A stretch of DNA of 64,000 nt. Origin: Paenibacillus sp. HW567. GTDB taxonomy: Bacteria; Bacillota; Bacilli; Paenibacillales; Paenibacillaceae. The notes under the pieces are model-generated. The model did no database searches and was not told the DNA's origin. It worked only from the letters and a program-made list of their open reading frames with translations. Shown piece after piece: positions 36,929 through 44,694 of this stretch. The stretch is taken from contig NZ_KB910518.1 of NCBI RefSeq assembly GCF_000374185.1, forward strand, positions 2,675,687 through 2,739,686. The letters are read 5' to 3'. The position numbers and the translations under genes were made by a program. Position 1 is the first letter of the stretch. Every line of letters begins with the position of its first letter.

Positions 36929-38302
36929 TTACCGCCATCCAAGATACTTCCCTGCTTCCCTGAAGCTGCCGATCATTCCCGCCCCCACCGCTGCGCATAA
37001 TGCTGCGCCGACCGCAGCTTCTTCCGTAGCTGTGCTCAACAGCAGCGGCAGCCCGAACCTTTCCTCTACCTTCCTGCAGAGCACCGGATTTGCGCGCAGC
37101 GCGTTGCCGGAGCCGATTAACCGTGTCCAGGGCTTCGCAGATTCCGCAGCGCAAAGGCTTCTATAAAAAGCATACAATTCATCGACCATACCTTGAAGAA
37201 AAGCATGGGTCAGCATACCGGGTGTGAAATTGCCGGGCGTAATTCCCTCGATACTGCCCTGATTTTCGGGATTTAGCCGTGTTCCCAGGAACTGCGGCTT
37301 CACCGTTAGACCGCTTGAGGAGGTCCCGTTCTGTAAAAGTGTGTCCATTAACGGGTATAACTTCCCCTGGGTTTCCCCGGTATAAGCTTCAATAATTTGC
37401 CGGAAGAATTGTTCCAGCAGCGCATAGGATTTCCCGCCGCTAAGGGCTGCGCCGACGAGCAGGTTACCGCCGCCGGGATAAGGCCGCGCTTCGAGCTCTC
37501 CGGCATAGCTGTGTAAATCAGCCATCAGCACGGATATTTGGCTTCCCGTTCCGATGTTAAGCAGGATTGCCTCCTCAGGAAACGGCACACTGCCAAGAAA
37601 GCTGGCCTGGTTGTCACCAATAGAAGTATAGACTGCAAGTCCGTCACTGGTAAGGCCAGCCGGTGTCCCTGACGGGACAACCTGAGGCAGCATGTCAGGG
37701 TGTATTCCCGCTTTTGCAAGGGCCGGCTTGTCAAAATCACCGGCAGCGAAGCCATAACAGCCTAACCCCGCCGCTTGAGTTGCATCCATAAGGGGCGTTG
37801 TCCTTCCGGCGAGCCGCATCGCCGCATAATCAGCAATAGTGCACATGCTGACCGCTTCATGAGGGACAAGGTTTTGCTGCATGTTATAGAAATGCGTTGC
37901 CAATCCGTAACCGGGGGCGACGGCATATCCCGTTGCTTCGCTTAGCTTCTGCGCATAGGTATGAGAGCTATCATTGTCATAAGACAACCCTCCTCTGCCA
38001 TCCTGCCAGGTAAACAGCGGACTCACATGCTTGCCCGTTTGGTCTGTATACACAATGCCGTGCATTTGTCCGGTAAGTCCAATTCCCGCAACCTCAGGCT
38101 CCCGGATGAACAGTTGCTCAAGCACATTTTCCACCGATTGTATAATAACCTCCGGGTCTTGCAGGCGTTCCCATTCCCCTTGACTGCCGGGCAGGTTAGC
38201 CAAATTGGATTCTGTAATGACATGCAGTACACAACGCTGCTCCAAATCGTATACCAGACCCGAAATGGAGGTCGTCCCAATATCTATCCCAATCATTTTC
38301 AT
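36929..38302 (-). CDS. FGGY-family carbohydrate kinase, sedoheptulokinase-like
   Basis: A 457-residue sugar kinase. The N-terminal phosphate loop GIDIGTTSISGLVYD, GLTGQMHGIVY and LFTWQDGRG, the adenine-side ILLNIGTGSQ, and the C-terminal LIGSGNALRANPV are FGGY features. The TWQDGR and short length fit sedoheptulokinase-type members rather than xylulokinase. It is divergent to nothing sugar-specific but lies between GH2 and GH43 genes. The true substrate needs assay. Confidence 0.83.
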   Translation of the reverse strand: MKMIGIDIGTTSISGLVYDLEQRCVLHVITESNLANLPGSQGEWERLQDPEVIIQSVENVLEQLFIREPEVAGIGLTGQMHGIVYTDQTGKHVSPLFTWQDGRGGLSYDNDSSHTYAQKLSEATGYAVAPGYGLATHFYNMQQNLVPHEAVSMCTIADYAAMRLAGRTTPLMDATQAAGLGCYGFAAGDFDKPALAKAGIHPDMLPQVVPSGTPAGLTSDGLAVYTSIGDNQASFLGSVPFPEEAILLNIGTGSQISVLMADLHSYAGELEARPYPGGGNLLVGAALSGGKSYALLEQFFRQIIEAYTGETQGKLYPLMDTLLQNGTSSSGLTVKPQFLGTRLNPENQGSIEGITPGNFTPGMLTHAFLQGMVDELYAFYRSLCAAESAKPWTRLIGSGNALRANPVLCRKVEERFGLPLLLSTATEEAAVGAALCAAVGAGMIGSFREAGKYLGWR

Positions 38303-38350
38303 AAGCTTCCCTCCCGTTTACTTCTAAGCATTATACGTGAATTTCAGCCA

Positions 38351-38397
38351 AGTAAAAAGGGTACAACAGCAGCCCTGAATGGCGCTATGTACCCTTT
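38351..38397 (-). terminator. Terminator of the GH43 gene
   Basis: On the minus strand, AAAGGGTAC pairs with GTACCCTTT and is followed by TTTTACTT. A second small hairpin (CCGTCC/GGACGG) lies at 38410-38427. Confidence 0.7.
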
Positions 38398-38461
38398 GGC
38401 TTTTTAAAACCGTCCTTTTAAGGACGGAGAAGCCGTTTCTGCCTGGATTAACTTAATCCGG

Positions 38462-39982
38462 TTAATTCTTAATGAATGTCCAGTCATCCACCTTAACCCA
38501 ATTGCCGGCATTTGCGACACTGTAGACACCGATCTGGGCAGAGCCATTCGTCACATTGATATTGGGAATAGTCACTTGTGTCCAACTGCCTATGGCAGTG
38601 TTGATGGCTGCATTCTTTTCCGTCCCGCCATAGTTCTTCACAAAGATCTGGGCGGTCGATTGTCCGCCGCTGCTTTGAACCCATACTTTTAACGTATACG
38701 TGCCGTTAGGTATATTAGTCAGATTCTGATACCGGCTGGCGCTGTAGGCTGCCGTTCCCGATTGCTGTGCAGACCATCTTCCAGTATGCCCGCCGAGCAC
38801 ATTGCTGTTCGGGTCCGTTGCCGCATTTGTCCAATTCGTCCAGCCCGCCAGCGCAGTCTGTGCTACCCGGTCCGCTTCATAGCTCGGGTTAAGCGCATAA
38901 TTGTTACCGCTTCCAACACTCCACGTGCCCGCAGCCGCATCAAGATTGAATTCGCTCAAGGAGTTGAGTGTTGGAACGGTTCCGTTAAAGGTAATCGGCA
39001 TCCACTGATTGTACCCGATCCCATTTCCGGCAAAATCACTCCAGCGGTCGCCTCCAAACAGGACGGTGGTGCCGGAGGTTCCCTGCACGCTGACAAACAG
39101 CCCGGTTTGTGTGACATGCGAGAAATCCGCATCCGTATTATTCATTACCGCTTCAGCGGAATACGGGCCGAGAATATTGGTGGCGGTAATGTAGTACGTA
39201 TGGGATGAATTCCAGCCGTGCAAATCGGAGGAAGCCAAATAATAAACCCCATTGTACTTGAACATGGCGTTGCCTTCCCGCCCGCCCGAGCTGCTGTTGA
39301 ACACATTGACAGCCGGTTCGACATTCAGATAATCCGAGGCGCGCAGCGGCGATACATACAGATGGCTTCGCCCTTGCGTGTTGCTGAAGACCAGGTAAGG
39401 CTTGCCGTCGTCGTCGATGAATATCGACTGATCCCCCGACATATTGTTCACTACATTGGTAATGGAGGACTGCACATGATCAAATACAAAGGTCCCTGTA
39501 GGACTGCTGCTTGTTGCAAAAGCGATGCCCGATCCGGCAGACCCGACATATTGGGTAATGAGCACATATTTCTTGGTATTGCTGTTGTAGACTACACCCA
39601 GCCTGCCCACCCAATCGGTATCCCAGGTTGAACCATCGGAAGCCGAATTAATAACATTTCCTTCATACTTCCAATGGACCAAATCCGTAGAAGAATAGCA
39701 AGTCACTGCATTAAAGCTGGAATCATTGTTTTTGGAGACGGGATTGTTGTAATAGGTCACCGCCCCGTTATACTTGACGCCATACCAATAATAAGTGCTG
39801 CCTACCTTCAATATGCCGCCGCCCTGCGAATAGATAGGATTGTTAGAGGTATCCTTCCAGAACACATCATTTGTGAGTTTTTCGCTTGAAGCACTTGCGC
39901 TGACTGCCCCAAAGAGCAGTACGGCAGACAGAAACAGCAGAAAGCTGTGAAGAAGGCGATGCTTTTTAACAAAAGCTTTCAT
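38462..39982 (-). CDS. Secreted GH43 glycosidase with C-terminal carbohydrate-binding domain
   Basis: A 506-residue secreted enzyme. After a signal peptide ending ASASS the GH43 five-bladed propeller begins, with the general-base region NPIYSQGGGILKVGSTYYWYG, a middle SGDQSIFIDDDGKPYLVFS, and the acid region GGREGNAMFKYNGVYYLASS. The last ~130 residues form a CBM-like beta sandwich (NPSYEADR start; SRYQNLTNIPNGTYTLKVWVQSSG). The architecture fits the galactan/arabinan-active GH43 group. The ATG at 39982 has AAAGGAAG upstream; the GTG at 40000 does not. It acts outside the cell on plant polysaccharide. Confidence 0.9.
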   Translation of the reverse strand: MKAFVKKHRLLHSFLLFLSAVLLFGAVSASASSEKLTNDVFWKDTSNNPIYSQGGGILKVGSTYYWYGVKYNGAVTYYNNPVSKNNDSSFNAVTCYSSTDLVHWKYEGNVINSASDGSTWDTDWVGRLGVVYNSNTKKYVLITQYVGSAGSGIAFATSSSPTGTFVFDHVQSSITNVVNNMSGDQSIFIDDDGKPYLVFSNTQGRSHLYVSPLRASDYLNVEPAVNVFNSSSGGREGNAMFKYNGVYYLASSDLHGWNSSHTYYITATNILGPYSAEAVMNNTDADFSHVTQTGLFVSVQGTSGTTVLFGGDRWSDFAGNGIGYNQWMPITFNGTVPTLNSLSEFNLDAAAGTWSVGSGNNYALNPSYEADRVAQTALAGWTNWTNAATDPNSNVLGGHTGRWSAQQSGTAAYSASRYQNLTNIPNGTYTLKVWVQSSGGQSTAQIFVKNYGGTEKNAAINTAIGSWTQVTIPNINVTNGSAQIGVYSVANAGNWVKVDDWTFIKN

Positions 39983-40116
39983 TGTCGACTTCCTTTCCAC
40001 TTAGAGATATTGGCAGTTTCATCTTGCTTTCCCGGCAATGCAGTCCTCCTTCCCCTCTATAATTGCGCAGCGATTTATACTATAACGTGTTCACTTTAAA
40101 TAGTAAGGGTGCAAAC

Positions 40117-40605
40117 TTACGATTTACTTTGAATAGTAACGTTTTGTGATGTATTCATAAATATTCCATATCCAATCAAGCCTCCAAGGGTGTTAAGGAT
40201 AAGATCATCCACATCGAAGGTTCCCATTGAAAAGATTACTTGAGCGCTTTCCAAGGCTAAGGTTAAGGCAAAGGAATAGAGGAGTGCTCTGACAAAGCTT
40301 CTTTTCACCGTTAATCGTATGAATATCCCATGGGGAACAAAAAGTGCGATATTCCCCACCAGATTGATAAATTCATGCGGATCGGACAGCCTTTTCAGAT
40401 TCCCTGTGATGGATACAAAAGGAATGAAATTGGCAAATATCAACCGTCGCTGAAGGATCTCAGGATTTGCAAATATCTCTTGCAGTTGAAGCCACATATA
40501 TCCTAAATGGTCCCCCGAGCCTAGCTTGAACAGGATGATCTTGATCAGCAGGTACAGATACACGACATAGAGCAGAATGACGAGACTTCGACTCAGCCGC
40601 TTCAT
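40117..40605 (-). CDS. vanZ-like: VanZ-like membrane protein
   Basis: About 162 residues with four to five membrane segments: ILLYVVYLYLLIKIILFK at the start, then NFIPFVSITGNL, INLVGNIALFVPHGIFI, and ESAQVIFSMGTFDVDDLILNTLGGLIGYGIF. These are the VanZ family signature lines. VanZ proteins raise teicoplanin or lipoglycopeptide tolerance by an unresolved mechanism. The ATG at 40605 overlaps the stop of the VanY-like gene by four bases, so the two are coupled. Confidence 0.88.
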   Translation of the reverse strand: MKRLSRSLVILLYVVYLYLLIKIILFKLGSGDHLGYMWLQLQEIFANPEILQRRLIFANFIPFVSITGNLKRLSDPHEFINLVGNIALFVPHGIFIRLTVKRSFVRALLYSFALTLALESAQVIFSMGTFDVDDLILNTLGGLIGYGIFMNTSQNVTIQSKS

Positions 40606-41486
40606 ATCTTCCACGTACTCAACAGGACCGTGACAATAACGCCGTCGCTGTTGTTTCCAGAAATCTCATATGGATGGCCTGCCGGGATCTGAATGCTCGT
40701 ATTCTTGGAAACGGGGGCGTACAATACCAGATATTTTCGGTTATCGACAGTAATCTGTACGCTCTGCTGCTGCTTCAGATACTCCAGATATTCTTCCAGA
40801 ACCATATTCTTGTCCTTCATAATTTGGCTGTGGGGCAGGCCGGCATAGCGGAAATGCCAGGCTTCATACTTAATGCCGGTAATTGCTGTCTTGTCCTCCG
40901 GATATCTTAAAATAAATCCATAGCTCCAGGCGTTAGCCTTGAGCCAGTCTCCTTCAGGCGCTTTCCCGATTTCACCAAGGGTAGAACCAATATCCAGCGA
41001 CAACCCTGAGTTATGCTCGCTGTATCCCGCAGGCAGCGCGTAATCGGCGCCTTTCTCCCGGTACAGTACCTCCTGCTCTTCAGAATCCCTGTAGCCGCTG
41101 CTGATCCGAAAATGGGTAACCCCCTCCTTCGCCGCAGCCTCCGTCAACCGTGCAAACTGCTCCGTCACGGATTGTGACAATCGTATCGAATGATCAAGCA
41201 GGCTAAATCCGCTAGTCAGCTCTTCATGCTGAGATAACTTGATGATGTCTGAGGCAGTGCCTTTCTTGTGGATAGGATAATCTTTATTGACCAGTATCAG
41301 ATTACCCTCGTAAATTTGTTCTTTATCAATATGTATCGTTTTCTCGCTGCCTTCAGTCTCTGATTGCACAGCAACTGTCTTTGAATCCGGCCGGTATTTA
41401 ACAGACGACTCTTCCTTCTGATAGAATCTAAACCCGACGACGAGCAGTACTATGCATAAAAAAAGCCACTTCTTCACAATAAGCAT
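40602..41486 (-). CDS. vanY-like: VanY-like D-Ala-D-Ala carboxypeptidase
   Basis: A 294-residue membrane-anchored protein: a short N-terminal transmembrane helix (WLFLCIVLLVVGFRF), then a peptidase M15B domain with the zinc motifs ISSGYRDSEEQ, GYSEHNSGLSLDIG and EAWHFRYAG. It trims the terminal D-alanine from peptidoglycan precursors. The last ~60 residues form an extra domain beyond the usual VanY body. It is followed directly by VanZ. The two regulators upstream, which resemble VanR/VanS, are separated from it by about 195 bases that include a repeat. Confidence 0.9.
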   Translation of the reverse strand: MLIVKKWLFLCIVLLVVGFRFYQKEESSVKYRPDSKTVAVQSETEGSEKTIHIDKEQIYEGNLILVNKDYPIHKKGTASDIIKLSQHEELTSGFSLLDHSIRLSQSVTEQFARLTEAAAKEGVTHFRISSGYRDSEEQEVLYREKGADYALPAGYSEHNSGLSLDIGSTLGEIGKAPEGDWLKANAWSYGFILRYPEDKTAITGIKYEAWHFRYAGLPHSQIMKDKNMVLEEYLEYLKQQQSVQITVDNRKYLVLYAPVSKNTSIQIPAGHPYEISGNNSDGVIVTVLLSTWKI

Positions 41487-41576
41487 CTCCCTTTAGTGTG
41501 TCTTCAGCTAGACTAATGGGAAATGTTTAAGTTCAAAGTGGGCTAAAAATAAAGTTTTTCTTAAATTGATAAAAGT

Positions 41577-41637
41577 TGAACTTTAGATTTACATACTAGG
41601 GTCTGGTCGTAACTGCGGGGAATGTTTGGACTTCCGG
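41577..41637 (+). repeat. Partial copy of the 13.9 kb repeat element
   Basis: This segment matches 13858-13919 with few changes (shared core GTCTGGTCGTAACTGCGG and AATGTTTGGACTTCCGG). Beyond it the right half of the palindrome is absent. It lies between the VanY-like gene and the sensor kinase gene. Confidence 0.8.
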
Positions 41638-41681
41638 TTTTATGATTTTTTTAGTCATCTTATTTAGTTTCTACTTGATTT

Positions 41682-42782
41682 TCAGGAGCGAAGCGGCAAA
41701 CGCACTTCAAAGATCGTCCGGGTCACACTGCTCTCGGCGGATATCGTCCCCCCGTGCCCCTCCACGATATTTTTGGCGATGAACAGGCCGAGGCCGGTAC
41801 TGCCGCCATTGGAGCTTCGTGCCCGGTCGCCTGTGTAGAACATGTCAAAGAGGTAAGGCAGCTCCTCCGGCGGGATGAAATGCCCGTAATTAACCATCTG
41901 AACAACCGCTGCACCGGAATCAGCCTCCAGCCTGCAATGTATATCCACATATTGCCCGTCCTTGCCGTATCTCACAGCATTGCTCAAAAGATTCTCAAAG
42001 ACACGGGCAAGCAGCTCCCCGTCTGCCGGAACCGTCAGATGCGGATCAATGTACAGCCGGGTGACCAGCTTGCTCTGTTCCAAAAGCGGAAACAGCTCCT
42101 CATTCAATTGGAGCAACAGCTCACTTAAGTCAATCGGCTCCTTATTCACGGTCAGCTTCCCGTAATTCATTCTGGTGATCTCGAACAGCTCTTCGATCAG
42201 CTTCTCAAGCCGCTGCGATTTGGCATAGGCAATGGTTGTATAATGTTGGGCCTGCTCAGCCGTCAAATCCTCAGATTTCAGAATAAAATCCAGATATCCC
42301 AGAACAGAGGTCAGCGGGGTCCGGATATCATGCGCCAGGTTCAGCACCAGTTGATCCTTGCTGCTCTCAGCAAAATCGCCTCTTTCCAAAGCTTTTTGCA
42401 GTTGTTCGCTGGCCCGGTTAATATCTTCGGCAATGAGCTGGAACTCATCATGGGAGGTAATTTCAACCCGCGAGTCAAAGTCGCCGTTGGCTAGCTTATG
42501 TATTCCCCCGGAAATCCGCTCAAAATAATCTGCGTAGCGCTTGGTCAGCAGGAAGAAAAAAATAATCGCGAGCGGTATAAACAGGATCAAAAAGAAATTC
42601 AAATCCCCTACCTGATTTATGAAAAGTCTTAGACGGGCCAAATCATCCTCCGCAAAGACCTTCTCATGATAATACCGCTGCAAGCCTTTATAGACCAAAT
42701 AAGTGAGGAAACCTGAGATGAGCATGCTAAGTCCGAACAGCATCAGCATACTGGTGCGAAAGCTGCGCCTTTGTCTAGTCAT
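41682..42782 (-). CDS. Sensor histidine kinase, VanS-like
   Basis: A 366-residue kinase with two membrane segments at ~13-30 and ~60-78, a short extracellular loop, a HAMP region, a phosphoacceptor His in LVLNLAHDIRTPLTSVLGYLD, and an ATP-binding domain (FENLLSNAVRYGKDGQY, STGLGLFIAKNIVEGHGG). The short loop and the regulator partner fit the VanS/PhoR group. The start overlaps the regulator gene by 8 bases. Confidence 0.9.
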   Translation of the reverse strand: MTRQRRSFRTSMLMLFGLSMLISGFLTYLVYKGLQRYYHEKVFAEDDLARLRLFINQVGDLNFFLILFIPLAIIFFFLLTKRYADYFERISGGIHKLANGDFDSRVEITSHDEFQLIAEDINRASEQLQKALERGDFAESSKDQLVLNLAHDIRTPLTSVLGYLDFILKSEDLTAEQAQHYTTIAYAKSQRLEKLIEELFEITRMNYGKLTVNKEPIDLSELLLQLNEELFPLLEQSKLVTRLYIDPHLTVPADGELLARVFENLLSNAVRYGKDGQYVDIHCRLEADSGAAVVQMVNYGHFIPPEELPYLFDMFYTGDRARSSNGGSTGLGLFIAKNIVEGHGGTISAESSVTRTIFEVRLPLRS

Positions 42783-43464
42783 TGAACGTATACCCTACTC
42801 CCCATACGGTTTTTATAAATTTCTTCGGGTCTTCGCCCAGCTTCTTGCGGAGTGTGCGAATGTGGACCATTACCGTATTTCCGCTGTCATAATACGATTC
42901 GCCCCAGATCTGCATAAAGATATTCTCTGCGCTGAACACCTTATTCGGATGGCCTGCAAGCAGATGCAAAATATCAAATTCCTTCGGTGTCAGATCTATC
43001 GTCTGATCATATATCGTAACTGTGCGCTTTTCCGGGTCGATGGTTAACCCGCGGATTTGCAGCATAGACGGGGAATCCGCGGGCGACGGGTTCAACACTA
43101 TGAAGCGGCGCAGTTGGGCCTTGACCCGTGCAACCAATTCCATCGGGTTAAACGGCTTGGTCATATAGTCATCTGCTCCGATGACAAGTCCCGTGATTTT
43201 ATCCAGATCCGAGGCCTTCGCGCTCAAAAAAATAATCGGCATCCGGTATTTCTCACGGATTTGACGAGTGACCTCAAGGCCATCCAGCTTGGGCATCATC
43301 ACATCCAGTATCGCCAAATCCACCGGCTGGGATTGGACCGCCTGAATGGCTGCGCTCCCGTCGGCGGCTATGATCGTGTGATACCCTTCTTTTTCCAGAT
43401 GCATCGCAATCAGCTCGGCGATTTCAGTCTCATCATCCGCAATCAAGATCGTAATCGGCTTCAT
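42775..43464 (-). CDS. OmpR-type response regulator, VanR-like
   Basis: A 229-residue regulator with an acidic pocket IADDETE, phospho-acceptor Asp in LAILDVMMPKLDG, Lys in DDYMTKPFNPMELV, and a winged-helix output domain (LTPKEFDILHLLAGHPNKVFS). The start at 43464 has AGGAGG upstream. It probably controls its own operon and the vanY/vanZ-like genes downstream. Confidence 0.9.
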   Translation of the reverse strand: MKPITILIADDETEIAELIAMHLEKEGYHTIIAADGSAAIQAVQSQPVDLAILDVMMPKLDGLEVTRQIREKYRMPIIFLSAKASDLDKITGLVIGADDYMTKPFNPMELVARVKAQLRRFIVLNPSPADSPSMLQIRGLTIDPEKRTVTIYDQTIDLTPKEFDILHLLAGHPNKVFSAENIFMQIWGESYYDSGNTVMVHIRTLRKKLGEDPKKFIKTVWGVGYTFND

Positions 43465-43539
43465 TCTCGTACAGCCTCCTGTGTCAGATAAGCACAATTA
43501 TACTATAAATGTAAGCCCGAGGTGCCCAATGAAGCAGAA

Positions 43540-43577
43540 AAAGCCCGTTCCCCTATGTTTTGCGGGAACGGGCTTTG
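43540..43577 (-). terminator. Terminator of the IscA-like gene
   Basis: AAGCCCGTTCCC and GGGAACGGGCTT form a perfect 12-bp stem, flanked by A/T tracts. Confidence 0.85.
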
Positions 43578-43589
43578 CTTCGATCTGCT

Positions 43590-43916
43590 TCAGTCTGCTG
43601 TGCGCAGGTCCTGAATTCTAACGTTGTTGCTGAATAAACTGGAGTCACTGCTAAGCTTAAAGGAAGGATAGTGTTCATCCGCCTCCAGCCTCATCCGCTC
43701 ATCGAATAAGGATTCCTGCTGGCGGTCACAGAGAAAGGTGAAGGGCTCTCTCTGAATCACAATGTCAGTATTGTTCGGTTCGCTCACAATCTGGATGACA
43801 AGCACGCCATTGCAGCCGCAGCCTTCCGTGTCATAGAACAGCTTAAGGTAACCGGATTGCTCCGCCAGATGCTCTTCCAAACGTTTCGAAGCGAGTGTGT
43901 CTAATTGAATGTACAT
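43590..43916 (-). CDS. HesB/IscA-like protein (iron-sulfur assembly family)
   Basis: A 108-residue member of the HesB-like/IscA family found in Bacillales: YLKLFYDTEGCGCNGVLVIQIV, with a CGC motif near residue 34, then a beta-rich body. Classic IscA carries three conserved cysteines; here only the CGC pair and a later Cys (FLCDRQQ) are visible, in different spacing, so a role in iron-sulfur transfer is not certain. It is a single gene. Confidence 0.75.
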   Translation of the reverse strand: MYIQLDTLASKRLEEHLAEQSGYLKLFYDTEGCGCNGVLVIQIVSEPNNTDIVIQREPFTFLCDRQQESLFDERMRLEADEHYPSFKLSSDSSLFSNNVRIQDLRTAD

Positions 43917-44694
43917 ATCAAGTTCTCTCCTTTGCTAGCAGGGCTATCTCGAATGAATTACGGGCACAAGTATAATCCGGTTATGGAGTGCCCCCCTGTG
44001 ACTGCAATCACTTTTATTATGACAGTCAGCCAACTCTATTGCCAATGCCTAACCGATCTGGGAGCGTGCCGCTTGCTCCAACGCCATGAACGAGCACAAA
44101 CGATGCAATCGCAAGAACTGGTCGTGCGAGGATCTCTATATTGACCGTCTGAACCGGGATACTCCGTTGCGGGTGGCGCAGACCTGCTGCATCTGCTTTT
44201 CAGCCCCACGAACAGAATTATCTTTTGATCGGAAGAGTCTACTACCCGTTTGCAACGGACTGAGCCGCTCTTATTTCTACTGGAAGCCATTTTTTTGGGC
44301 AAGTGAACGGACTCCAGAGCTCTTATAGGCGAATATTTAACCCAAATACACCTGCTGAAGAGGAGATAAGGGCTTTACGGTCCGCAAAGATCAGGAGAAT
44401 GGATACGACGACGAACCCCTCTCTTTCCGGGCCACAAAGACTCTGTCCTAAGACACAGATTTAGAGCTGATGCTGTATGGTATTTTTTCTGGATTAAGCC
44501 ATGAGACATCATCTCCCATCTCACTTATTGCTAGAGTCCCCCGGTCTTAAGATATTATTAATAATTAGCTTAAGCTCTTCTTATGTTTTCGTTTCTATAC
44601 TTGGTCTAGCAAGGAAAGGGGGCCAAGACGAGGATGCACTTAATTCTCGACATACTGTAATCCATTATTCATGAAAGGAGAGTTACAAATTACA
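43917..44694. other. Long spacer without a convincing gene
   Basis: Nearly 780 bases between the IscA-like and SLH hydrolase genes. Short frames on both strands (up to ~88 codons) have no ribosome site or family likeness. The left part contains fragments with family-like codon pattern in no continuous frame, so decayed coding sequence is possible. No inverted repeats of insertion-sequence size were noticed. The right end holds an AAAGGAGAG ribosome site and an AT-rich promoter-like stretch near 44560-44600. Confidence 0.5.

Noticed and set aside
41577..41637. Possible riboswitch between VanY-like and kinase genes
   Set aside because: The sequence matches the repeat at 13.9 kb, which is in a different gene context; shared noncoding repeat is the simpler reading.
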